The notes under the pieces were generated by a model. That model did not search any database. It saw only the letters and a program-made list of their open reading frames with translations, and was not told the DNA's origin. Shown here piece by piece: positions 11,521 through 22,929 of a stretch of 64,000 bases of DNA. How positions within the stretch are numbered: position 1 is the stretch's first letter; every line of letters starts with the position of its first letter. Source of the stretch: Marsupella aquatica (taxonomy: Eukaryota; Marchantiophyta); contig OZ316899.1 of NCBI GenBank assembly GCA_973895155.1, positions 1,116,001-1,180,000 of the forward strand, read 5' to 3'. A program made the position numbers and the translations under genes.

Positions 11521-14500
11521 GAGTCCCATCAAATAGTTCCGTTTCGCCAGGTGCTGCCCGAAATTCAACATGGATTGGAGTAGTTTGAGGAGGGGAATTT
11601 ACAAAGGAACAGACAAAAGAACAGCTTGATTATTGAACTATTGTGACGCGCTATGCTCGATAGACTCTCCACAATCTACGGAGCGCTTTCAACGAGCAAC
11701 CCCTTCACCTGATTGCTGGAAACATAGATTTGAGGAGATGGTTTCCTCAGTCTGTATGTTGTCGAGCTGGTAGTGACTAGGGAATATCGCGTCATGGATC
11801 ATCTTCGTAGTTCCAATATCAAGCTGCCTTTTGAATGCCTCTTCTGAATTCTCTGGAAACCCGATGAACTTTGTTCATGAAGTGAATTACACAACATTTT
11901 GTCACAAATTGACAAATGTTCACTTGCAAAAATGGCAGAACTATGCAAATAGAAGAGTCCACATCTCTCCCTCAAAGCACTCAAGGCTCAGCATAAAATG
12001 CGGAGATTGAGCTTGCTTCCTTAATCGAGAACGTTCCAGAATGATAGATCTAACAAGGTGACCACTTTTGGCACGCAGAAACGTATTACTTATTTCAACC
12101 TAGCAGATTTCGTGAATTTGGATAACAGTCTTCCCTTCGTGCTTGAGACGTGGACGGTCCCAATCCTATTGGTTGGGAAGCTCGGAATTTTGCCCGCAGG
12201 GATGCAGAGATGCTCTTGCATGGAGAAACCTGTTTGTGGATCCAGTCACCGGACAGTGGTCAAGGATTTCACCGAACATGATGCATTGTCACCTGAAGCA
12301 TCTAGAAGGGGTGAAATTTGGACGATTTGGTCGCTCTTCCAGATGTAAATCTTCAATGCGGATGTAACCTCACTCCAGAGATTTCCCCTAGTCCTGACCT
12401 ATGCAAATCTTCAACTCAAGGTATTAATTTTTTGGTATTGAGCTGACAATTTATTCCTCTAGGGAAGGGTTGAATTCTGTAGCCGGAAAAAATTTCAGTA
12501 TAGAGAGGGATATTGAATCGAATGAGCCCATAGGGTCCCTAGCTTGTCTCGATGCTATACTTCCAGCTTCAATTGAACAGTTTTGTAGTGTCTGAAGTGA
12601 CTCCTTGCTCGCCAAGGATCTCTAAGTTTTGAATAAAAGTTCCTGAGTGTTGTTTCCTGGCTCTTTTACTCACGTACACGACAGTTTCCCATGTTTCAAT
12701 CGCTGTTTTGTTTCAGGTTGATAAAGCTGCTGGCAGACAATGCCTCGGTGTTTGACACAAGGGGCACTGCAAAATGCAGGAGGAACGCCACAAAGCAAGT
12801 GCCAAGCATCTCCATCCACCCTCTTCTGCCGTTATGTTATATTCCAATACTTCCAATTCTATTATGAACATTTCGGGATGAATATTAAAGGACTCGTCTA
12901 GCTTGGCAAGCGTGAGAAAGGCCTCTCTTTGCCTCTCTAATGAAGCCAAATTCTTCTCTTGGAGCCGTTCTATTCCACTCAAATGCGGTGGGTGGCTGAA
13001 CCTTTGTGTGCAACGAATACGTTGAAGACTAATTTATCTCTTATGTCGCTGTCAGTTTAGTTGTTTCTCCTTCTGTTGCCAGGTTGTCTTCATTGGAACG
13101 TGTATGGTCCTCTCTTTTTGTCTGCGTCTGTTATGGTCTCCGCCATCTCTTTTGTTCTCCTCTACATCACCCTAGTGTCTTCTGGTGGGGCAGCCCGCGA
13201 TTAGTGTTCTCGCTGTAGGTTTGAGTACCTCTCATCTGGCAACGTCCGTAGCGAGTTCAAAGGAAGAGACCTGATTTTCACCGTGCAGATTGAAATGATA
13301 GGCTACACTGCTTACGTCAAGGGATGCATTCCAGAAACAAAGAAGCCTTCTATCGCCGAGTAAAACTGTGAAAACAACATCCCAAGACATTAACAAAAGT
13401 TTTGACTAAATCAATTAAGATGAACTCTGAGACTTGTGATCTCCCCAAAAACCTAAGCTGAAAATTTGCCACCAACTTTTCACAAGGCTAAGTCATCTCT
13501 ACAATGATTCTAGCTCGATCTCAAAGACGTTACTAGGTTTTGCGGTCTACAATCTCCCCGGTGGCCCGATAAGGACCCATGACATCCTACACAATCCATA
13601 ACAGGTACGCAACGACACCAAATCCAGAAAGCACAATAAAAATTGTTCCATTCAGAGGGATAGGGAATCAATCCATCTGCTTAACAACTACTAATGTTTA
13701 GAGCTCAGAATTGCAGGGATAGAGACGAGGAAGGCATCCCGCTTGTGAAGCCCTTTATCAGGATCTCAAATTGTTAAAAAGTGTCTTGTACAAGACCGGG
13801 AAACTCAGATGTCAATCATGGGGAAAATCAAGGAACAAATAACTTTTAACTGTTTAACTCCAGTCACTGTGCCTGCTCTACCTTGCTCACAATGCCCTCC
13901 CGCCTTGATAACATGTGTTCAAGTATGACAACATTAAAAGAGGGTCGACGTGCTGCAATCATAGTAAAGTAAGAGCAAGAGATGTGTGGTACAATGAGCT
14001 GCATGCACAACCCAATAACTACTTCTTACCCATTATTAAGTCAATATTACTACATCATCTATATGCAATCTTTTTCTGTTTAATACATGGACATATGGTA
14101 GCAATCTATTGTTAATTTTTAATGTCTACCGGATATCTAACTGACGTTGGTTCAAGTACATGAACATTACAATTAAGCCATGACATGTTTTTATGTAAAA
14201 GTTATGACTCATATGTGTCAATGGGATATGCAATCCAATTTACATCATAATCACATACAAACAATATCAACTTAGCATATTAAGCAGTTTGATACAAAAT
14301 GATTGTCCAGTACACTCATAGAATTGACAAAGAAATCATGTACTAATACAACTTATGTCAAATACATATACACCTCAGTTTCGTGATGACTAAGACCTCT
14401 CCTCGACACTTGGAGCCTCGAACCAATCACAATCCGCCCTGGAGAACTTGGAGAATCTGGAACTCTGAACGGTGAACTATTCACACGTGCAGTCCCAACG

Positions 14501-15107
14501 ACTCCGCAAGCTGCAAGAAAATTGAGCACTTGTTGACCACAATTCCCACGGACCATTCGGGAAAGGGCCGAGTCTGGACTTCGTAATCCAATTCCCTCGC
14601 TTGCTCGCACGTCCAGTCTAGGCAATGCAACGACCGATCGCCGTATCGGTCTTTGTATTTCTGCCTCTTGATCCTCACCCGGAGACTGAAAGATCCGTCA
14701 TTGAACGTGTGTTGAATGTGGCAACTTGAATGCTGAGTGCGATACGCGTATCGGTTGCCAGATACCCTCTCCATAACCCGGGATGGATGGCCTGAAGCGA
14801 CATCTCGGACCTAAACCTGGGTTGTAATTTTCTCATTCCTTGGTGATGGAATGCTCAAGAGACGATGCTTCTCAGGTTTACTAGGCAACACATAGTAACA
14901 ACTGGGCTCAAGACTAGAACTTGCATCAGAACTATCTGCTGTGAGAGAGGTAGAGCTTTAAGTATGCGACTTGGAAAACAGCGAGCGACAACATTAGGAG
15001 AGGATTCAACTGAACTTGAAGGTGAATCTGTGTCTGATTGAGACATGGCTATCCGAGACACTATGGGGCTTTACATTCCTCCCTCAATCAGGGAAAATGA
15101 ATGGCTC
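11521..15107. other. no gene recognised
   Basis: Scattered short ORFs only. A minus-strand stretch at 12713-12982 begins with a helical, charged segment (ERLQEKNLASLERQREAF) but has no further support. The stretch from about 13000 to 14350 is AT-rich and non-coding as far as I can see. Confidence 0.4.
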
Positions 15108-15405
15108 AATCTATCTGATGTTGGTATTGCAAAAAGTGTTTCCTTCATATGGAAAGTTGCAATTTTGAAATTGCAACGATAAATTTATCTGATGTTGGTA
15201 TTGCAAAAAGTGTTTCCTTCATATGGAAAGTTGCAGTTTTGAAATTGCAACGATAAATTTATCTGATGTTGGTATTGCAAAAAGTGTTTCCTTCATATGG
15301 AAAGTTTGCAATTTTGAAATTGCAGCGATAAATTTATCTGATGTTGGTATTGCAAAAAGTATTTTCTTAATATGGATAGTTGTAATTTTGAAATTTAACC
15401 GATGA
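15108..15405. repeat. four tandem copies of a ~74-bp unit
   Basis: The anchor ATCTGATGTTGGTATTGC recurs at about 15113, 15187, 15260 and 15335. Each copy is followed by a GTTTCCTTCATATGGAAAG block and a TTTTGAAATTGCAACGATAA block. The last copy is more diverged. The TTGCAATTTTGAAATTGCAA part is itself a near-palindrome. Confidence 0.8.
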
Positions 15406-15995
15406 ACCAAAGGATCTTAGTATTGTCGGCAAGTATTTTTGTCGTCCGGAGTTGCCGCGATAATTTTATCGGACTGCACATTGTTGTTGAGACAACGGCA
15501 TGTTGACTATGCATGTATGTGGTTACTATGGTCAATTGCGGAGGTAACTGCAAGGTAAGTTTGACAAACTGTGCTGTAATTTCTTATCGATTGTGATGTA
15601 AAATAGTTATGGTAAATAACCAAAAATTGGGGAAATTGAGATTCGGTCGGAACTTTCATGGTTGAAATCCGCAGTCCGATACAGGTATCGGACTTTGTTT
15701 GAAAAGTGGATATGGATTTCTAGATAAGACGTTTCATATATGTTTGGAGAGCGTGGATATGAGGTTCTGGCGAACGTTTTTTGGATCTAATCTTTCCTTG
15801 ATAAATTGAATGTTTGTGACCATTAATTTCAGTGGTTCGGACCATTCCTGAATTTCCTGATTCAATCCGAACTCCGATACGGATTATATTATTTCCCCAA
15901 AAACCTGTTTTTGATTAAAAAACCATCGATTTGCGAGATTTGGCGGAAAATGAAAAAACACTTCTTGTTTGCGGAAATAGTTCTTGTTCGGTCGG

Positions 15996-16989
15996 AAATC
16001 GTGTTTGGACCAGGTCCAGCTACTCAAGCAGGATGCCGACAGGCTCAGGAGGCAACGGGATAGTCGCTCCCACTCAGGCGGCTCTGGCAAGCGTGCCAGG
16101 CATTAGCGGTAGAGTAGGATTAAAATAGAGTTAGGAATAGCTAAAATAGGCTATAGGGACAAGAGCCTGCCCTAGTTAAAGCGGCACTACCATACTGTCC
16201 AGCCTGCATAGATTAGGATCTTCTAATAAGACAAGTCATTTTCCGGCCTGACAGCCAGCTTAGTTAGGATCTTAGTTAGCGAATCTTTGGGCACAAGGCC
16301 ACTTCGGTCCTCGGCTCTTAGTATTTAGTACACCCCTCGGTAGAGGCAGGGGGTTTTTTTGTTAGTCTCAGAGTGGGGCATTTGCGGTATGTGGGGGGAG
16401 TCCCGATCTCTGCGAGTGAAAGAGTACCAAGGGGAGGGGGTAGGACTAAGCTCGTCGGGCGAGTGCGGAGCCGAGCTCTATTGTAGTGTACACCCTCAAC
16501 CTTGGACCTGTTCATCCGAGAGCTTTCGGGTCAACTAAGTGTACGTGTATGTCCCCTATGTAGTAAAATCCTTTCCCATTATTTCCTTCGTGTAAATCGA
16601 GATTGTATGCTTGCGCGTGTGCATATGTGTGAATCTTGTGTATGGGTGAATCTCGCACCTGAGCCATGCACGGGGTGCAACTTGCGGGTAAGTGGTTGCG
16701 AGCCCAAGTTGAGTGACCGTATCATCAAATCCGGATCGAAGGAGGACAGCACGAAGGCTTAAAAGCCCGTAAGCCGGGGTCGATCTCGCTATCGACTAAG
16801 GTATGTTCTGGCGGCGGAACACAAACCATACCTAGGAAGGGTCCGTAAATAATAGTAGACGCACTTAGCGCTAGTTTACATGAGTTAGGTGCATTCCGGG
16901 CTTCCCTCCCTGCTCAAATCCTCATATTTACGAAGGATGTGCCTGTCTAAGCCAAAGCCTGGTTTAAGGCCTAGGCTGACGATGTGACA
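15996..16989 (+). repeat. element 1, left terminal direct repeat
   Basis: About 990 bp, clearly homologous to 18733-19739 with scattered substitutions and small indels. It carries an intact copy of the gag-like C-terminus (frame from about 15996 to the TAG at 16104-16106, including VQLLKQDADRLRRQRDS). A conserved GGCGGCGGAAC...CATACCTAG motif lies near 16812-16835, and it ends GATGTGACA. Confidence 0.75.
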
Positions 16990-16991
16990 CT

Positions 16992-18844
16992 TTGGCGGCC
17001 CCGGCACCCATACTCACGGCAGTAGCGCTACCACCGCCTGACCGGGAGGAAGGAGAGATGTCCCCCTCTTCTAGTCACCCCGGGAATCAGTCTCGGGGTA
17101 GAAAGAAAAAGGAACCCGCAGCTATATCGGGGTTGCCTTTGGCCACGGTTGCAGTGGCCAAGCTGACCATGCATGCTATTTGAAGACCCAAGGGTTTGAG
17201 CACCTCGCCCCTCTCCCTTGGAATAAAAGCAGGTACTACGGGCAAGATATGACTGAGTTCATCCAGAACTTTGACGAGGCCCGCCAACAAACCCGAGCGC
17301 ACGGGAGAGTGATGTGTCTCAATGAGGCACGTTTGAAGATGATTTTTGGCCTACCCAAGGGGATAAATCGGGTAGAGTCGCGGGCTCTTGGGGGCAAGGG
17401 AGCTAAATACCAGTCTTCTAGCTTCCCGACCGAGGGTGCTGTGGACAATGGATTCTTGATGAGAACGTGCCTCATCCCGGAGGTAGCTGAACGCCTGGAG
17501 TTCCAGCGGTATGCCCTCCATATGATGGAACCATGGGGCGAAATATCTGCCGCCCAGGTCACACAAATAGAGAACTTTTGGCCTAGGAAGTGGGCGTCCT
17601 TTTTTGTTAAGAAGTTCCACGAACAGATGGAGCGGAGAAGGAAGACCTTGTACATTGGCAGAAAGGCATACTTTGCGAGCCACATTGAGATTATCATCGA
17701 ATGGTACGCCCGTTTTGACCGCCGAAGCCTTCCCCGTTGCAACAAGACGGAATTTACTCCGTCAAAGTGGGTATTCCCAGCTCAGGAGAGGCGACCAAAG
17801 CCCAAAGCCCAAAGCGTGGCAGCCATAGGACCTACTTCTCCGGCCCTACAACCAACCACTACCGCCCCACCAAGCGTACCCATGGATGCAGTTATCACAA
17901 CCTTGGAAGCGATCAACCGGGTCAACGCAATCGAAGCTGGGCCGGTTGAGGCCGGACCCAAACCCGACACTATGGTGGCCGAGGAGATTCCGCCACCCCC
18001 CACGCCCATGCAGGAGAATCGCTCGGTGGAACCAGCCCCTTCGACCGACTTACCTCAAGGGCTGGATGTTTCCACTCCTACTCCCTTGCGGGTTGGGGTC
18101 TGCCCGTGCCCGAATCCAAATGGACATAGTCTAGACCATCTGGAACTCTTTGCGCCGGGCACGTTTTTGAACGGGTTGTTGGGAGATTTCTCGCAACAGA
18201 TCTCACGGGATACCGGGGAATACATGGCACAAAAGGTGGCCTACTTCTTCAACCAAGAGTTGGTTGCGACCATAAAGGCAGGACATGCACAGGCGGAGAC
18301 AGTGCAAAGAATAGAGCGATACCGGGTTGAGTCTGTCTACCTGAAGGACAAAGTGGCACCCCTGGAGACTGAACTCCAGCAACTACGACCTCAAGTAACG
18401 GCCACGGAGGATCAGGTTGCCAAGGCCAGGGCCCGGGCAGCCTTAGCAGAGCAGGCCAGGCTTGGAAAGGACTCCGAGATGGCACGGCTCCGGACCAAGA
18501 TTGACGGTTTGAAGGGACAAGCCGTCAGTTGGCAGAAGGATCTGGAGGAAGCTGACTCTTGATCTCAGCGGGACGCAGCCAAGATTGACACCCTGAAGAC
18601 AAAGGTAGCACGGCTTCAAGGAGAGGCCACAAAGCAGGCCCAGTTGATGGATAAGTTGACAAGCAATGTCTAGTAACTGGAGGAGGCATGTTAGGAGGCC
18701 GCAAAAGAGACGAACGTGGCGAAGCGTGAGAACAAATCTCTATTGGACCAGGTCCAGCTACTCAAGCAAGATACTGACAGGCTCAGGAGGTAGCGGGATA
18801 GCCTCTCCAACTCGGGCGGCTTTGGCAAGCGTGCTAGGCATTAG
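16992..18844 (+). pseudogene. element 1 gag-like coiled-coil protein, decayed
   Basis: The reading frame starts just after the left repeat (first ATG about 17058) and has a Lys/Arg-rich N-terminus. It shifts by one base near 17178 into the main frame (17180-18562). It then continues in frame to TAG at 18842-18844 through internal stops at 18560 (TGA), 18671 (TAG), 18674 (TAA), 18692 (TAG) and 18791 (TAG). The globular part has TQGFEHLAPLPW, EFIQNF, MIFGLPKG, GFLMRTC and ERLEFQRYALH, followed by W..FF. A Pro-rich linker and a long coiled coil (about residues 360-560) follow. The same motif order occurs in elements 2 and 3. No zinc knuckle or enzymatic motif is seen. Role inferred: structural Gag-like protein of a retroelement mobilised in trans. 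Confidence 0.6.
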
Positions 18845-19739
18845 CGGCAGAGTAGGATGAAAATAAAGTAAGGAGTAGCTAAATTGGGCTATAGGGACAA
18901 GCGCCTGCCCTAGTTAAAGCGGCGCTGCCATACTGTCCAGCCTGCATAGATTAGGATCTTCTAATAAGACAAGCCGTTTTCCGGCCTGACAGCCAGCTTA
19001 GTTAGGATCTTAGTTTGCAAATCTACGGGCGTGAAGCCGCTCCGGTCTTCAGCCCTTAGTATTTAGTGCACCCCTCGGTAGAGGCAGGGGGTTTTAGTCT
19101 CAGAGTCGAACATCCGCGGTATGTGCGGGAAGTCCCGACCTCTGTGAGTGAAAGAGTACGAAGGGGAGGGGGTAAGACTAAGCTCGCTAGGCAAGTGCGG
19201 AGCCGGCTTTGTTGTAGTGTACACCCTTGGCCTTGGACCTGTTCATTCGAGAGCTTTTGGGTCAACGAAGCGTACGTGTATGTCCGCTATGTAAGTAAAA
19301 TCCTTTCCCATTATTTCCTTTGTGTAAATCGAGATTGTATGCTTGTGCGCATGCATACGTGTGAATCTTGTGATTGTATGGATGCCAGCGCTTGGCCGAA
19401 CGCACTACCCAAACCGTGCACGGGGTGCAGCTTGCGGGTAAGTGGTTGCAAGCACGGGTTGAGTAATTGTATCATCAAATCCGGATCAAAGGTGGACAAC
19501 ACGAAGGCTTAGAATCCCGTAAACCGGGGTCGATCCCGCTATCGACTAAGGTACGTTCCGGCGGCGGAACACAAACCATACCTAGGAGGTGTCCATAAAT
19601 AACAGTAGACGCACTTAGCGCTAGTTTACGTGAGTTAGGTGCATTCTATGCTTCCCTCCCTGCCTGAACCCTCATATTTACAAAGGATGTGCCTGTCTAA
19701 GCCGAAGCCCGAGTTAAGGCCTAGATTGACGACGTGACA
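18733..19739 (+). repeat. element 1, right terminal direct repeat
   Basis: Homologue of 15996-16989. The gag tail within it is damaged (TAG at 18791-18793 where the left copy has CAA). The GGCGGCGGAAC...CATACCTAG motif is at about 19560-19585, and it ends GACGTGACA. Confidence 0.75.
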
Positions 19740-21399
19740 GCTCTCTACCAGACAAAGGCCGGGACTCCCCATGGATCACATAGCCTTGCCAGAGTAAATT
19801 GTAAATGCTCCTCCTGTTGCCCCTCAATCAATATCTCAACCGCCCTAATGTGCTCACCGCAAATCAAATTGAAATCCTCCCCACAATTTACAATCACCAA
19901 TACATCACCTATCACCAAGGCTTTGTACCGGGGGGAAAAGAACCCAGTTGTGTTGCCTACTAGAAAGAGCCACAATCTAGCTTGCAAACCTAGCCAACTG
20001 TTGCTGTGAAGCGTGGTTGATTACTCCCTAAGTAATAGCACAACCAAGCTCTCCCCAGCATACAGCTTCCAAGCCCAACCTTCCTTGCACAGAGCTCCTC
20101 CCTGTTGCTCAGTCTACGTGAGATCACAAAATTGAAGCCCCCCTGCCTCTACCGGGGGGTTGCTCTATATACTCTCACACTGAGCCCAAATGGGTGGATA
20201 CTACGCTGCTGGAGCCCCATCCCAGCCCTAACAGAGCCGCCACTATCTCTAACTACTGAACCTTAACTTGCAGCTTTATTTCTATCTCAAATTGGCTATG
20301 TACTTTGGATTTGGCTCTCCTCCATAGTTTTTGCAAGCTTGCACCTCCTCTCACAATTTCTCTATTCAACCATATGCTGTGTGGATAGCAGCGTTGGAAG
20401 CGGCTTGAGCTCTTCTTTCCAATGAGGTCAATTATAGTCGATTTGGGCAAATACAGAGAAAGTTATGCCCCGCAACCGAGAGGGGGTATACACTGTTGCG
20501 CTAACCCAAGTTTGACTACCCTATCTAACCCGAGTAGAGCTAACCCGTGGCCTCCGGCTAAGCCGCTATCCCTGTCCGTTGCCTGCATCCGCTATCTGTG
20601 TTCGTTGTCCATCTCCGTTGCCCGTGTCCATTGTCCATGCCTACTATCTATGTTCTCTAACCTCTATCCATATTTGTATCCGTTATCCGTGTTCGCTAAC
20701 CTCTATCCGTATCCGCTACCTTGGGTTACACACTAACCTGTCACACTAATAAGATCATATCTTTTGTAATACACCTTTGTTTTGAGAGTGTTTTATATCG
20801 ATTTTACTTGCCTTGACCAGATCTTTCCAATGCTCTTTACAGATCCAGATTTGGTGACGTACTGAAAGAGATATGGTCGCCGACCACCCGCGACATAGCT
20901 TTTTATTTCTCTAACTTTCTAAGACTAAACTATGGATTACTAACCTAACACATGGAATGAAGATGCACACAAAGACATTCAGATTTCATTATGAAAACAA
21001 CCACCATACCACATAGTCATTTTCTCAATCGGGGAGACTTGCTTCCCCAAATTACCTCATCTACCCCTGCATCTTGGAGAGCCCCCATGCTCCATTGTGC
21101 TTGCCAACACAGTAGTATGGTAGGGGAGATGACTTCTCTCTTCCCCTAGCTGCTTATTGGTGGCCTTGACAATGATTGTCTCCGTTATGTCTGCTTTGGT
21201 TGTGCACTCTTTAGGCTAACCTGCCCTAGTCCTGCTCTAAACACCATGATTGCTTTTATTCTTGCCATCTTGTTGATTGTTATGCAATCTCACAATTACT
21301 TATTGCGTACAGCATACCAATTCCATTGTATTACAGAATAAGGACCATCTCATCGGTGTCACAGTTCTAATCCTATGTGCAGACTGCATTTGTCTCAGG
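19740..21399. other. no gene recognised; possible LTR remnant and TATCCGT-rich tract
   Basis: A minus-strand open stretch at 19745-19987 has no known domain. TATA-like CTCTATATACTC (about 20163) and AATAAA on the minus strand (about 20275) hint at a solo LTR, but no partner copy is in the window. The segment 20560-20730 is a degenerate low-complexity array of CTATCCGT/GTCCGTTG-like words. Confidence 0.35.
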
Positions 21400-21989
21400 T
21401 CGAGTCAAAATTTTGACCACTTGGTCAAAGAATGCAGTTGTGAACTAGACTAATGAGTCATTTTGGGTCATTAAGTTATGACCGTTATATATTACATCAT
21501 GGTCCCCAATAAGACTGACCAGTCTAGCCCAATCTTAAGATTTCTAATAGTCATCAACTATCTATAGTCATCATTGGTCACAAAGGTGACCATATACTCT
21601 AAACTTTTAAGACCAACTAGTTGTAATCAATTGCCCATGTTTTGATGTTGAACCATAGCACGAGTCATATATGCGAAAGGCTATTCTTCCTCACTTATTG
21701 TTTGTGACTAATTCATACCTTGTCTTGAGTCATGAAAATGACTACTTTGCAGTCATTTCTAAGACTATAACTCATTTTCAACCAAACAGGCCCAAGTACG
21801 GATTTGGTCATTATTAGTAACAAAATGTGTCTTAAAGCCTAGTCATAGAGCTGGCCACTCAACTTCAATCACTTTAAATAAGACGCTATGTCAAAATTAC
21901 GACTGACTTGATACCCCCCAAACTTTAGTCACAAAGAGTCATGGGCAGTCGTAAAACCTAGTCATAAAACACCCCCGTTTCTACTAGTG
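21400..21989. mobile_element. terminal and subterminal part of a second CACTA-type element
   Basis: The segment ends in GTTTCTACTAGTG at 21989, the inverted form of the classic plant CACTA end CACTAGTAGAAAC. Upstream lie many GTCAT/AGTCAC words in both orientations, like the subterminal binding-site arrays of CACTA elements. I could not find the matching left end, so this may be a truncated or internally deleted copy. It differs from the large CACTA at 24716 (CACTAGAAGAAAC). Confidence 0.55.
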
Positions 21990-22929
21990 ATATAAATACA
22001 TAGTGTATATGCAATTTGTACAAAGTCTCTTAATGCCCATGTCAATACTATGGGCTTGTGGAAGATCCTCCTTGGTATGAGTTAGCAAAGTTGATTGCGT
22101 CATGCGTCTCGTTCCATGCTAGCAATGAAGACTCCTTCATGTTCATAGATTACATGCAAGGAAAAAAATCAAGGTATTAGTTCAGAATGAAGATGATATG
22201 GTGGGTTGTAATCCTTGGCCTTGGAAGCGTTTGGAGTGTCCAATCCTAGATTGGGTGTTGGCATAACCTGGTCACACCATAACATATACCATATCCATAT
22301 CATAGAGGTATCCTATTAAGATATGGCACACCATCTCTCGTGGTGCCTTACCAGGCCATATCTCACCTTATGGTACTTTACAACCTGATACCTTACCTCA
22401 TATGATCATATGATACCATATCATGATAAAGTCTGTTTTATTTCCAAATTTAGTAGTCATGATATGTCATTCAATATTAGTGAATGAATGTGTGAACATC
22501 CTATCCAATGGTGTACAAAGATTCCTCATTTTTCAGAATTGGCCATATGGTTCCAACTCATAGAATATAGTTCCATTGTTAAATATTGATTGGTGCAAAA
22601 AGGCACTTGTGCATTAGGCACATCCCATGGGTTCTATTGCTTGGGGCCAAGCCTTTCATGAGGTCTCCCCCTCAAATTATCAAATATTGTTCCTGTCTGC
22701 CTGAGTGTGCGGGTATAACCACCGTGATAGCAAACAGTTACTCGTAATAGCAAACGGGTGGTAAATTTTTTTCAATTTTTTTTTTGGGAGAATTTTTGTT
22801 TTGTTTTTTGTAGAGTTGATATTTTTTGGCTAGTGCCCGGAGCTAGTAATAGTATCGCCTTACACTAGCAAAAAATTGTCATGTTTTGAATTATTTGGAA
22901 AATTGTGACTTTTAATCCTGCCATTAAAG
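21990..22929. other. no gene recognised
   Basis: AT-rich, with repeated CATATCATG/ACCATATC words near 22260-22450 and a T-rich tract near 22765-22815. A single GCTAGTGCCCGGAGCTAG near-palindrome at about 22829-22846 resembles the array at 46.3 kb. Confidence 0.35.

Larger units (their letters stand above)
15996..19739 (+). mobile_element. element 1: non-autonomous retroelement with ~1-kb terminal direct repeats
   Basis: Two direct repeats (about 15996-16989 and 18733-19739) flank one gag-like coding region with no visible protease, RT or integrase. Both end in GTGACA. The base after the left repeat leads into TTTGGCGGCCCC, which has the TGGCG start expected of a tRNA primer-binding site. Both repeats begin inside the last ~35 codons of the gag-like ORF. 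One reading is that the ORF runs into the 3' LTR. The other is that a 5'-truncated upstream copy lies in tandem with a complete copy and they share an LTR. No 5-bp target duplication was found at the simplest boundaries (GTGTT versus GCTCT), which favours the tandem reading. Confidence 0.65.

Noticed and set aside
17236-17745. 169-codon minus-strand ORF
   Set aside because: Shadow of the element 1 gag-like frame, which has the conserved motifs.
16006-19739. Simple LTR retrotransposon with TGGACC...GTGACA termini for element 1
   Set aside because: Repeat homology extends left of the TG, no polypurine tract precedes the right repeat and the flanking 5-mers do not match; kept only as one of two models.
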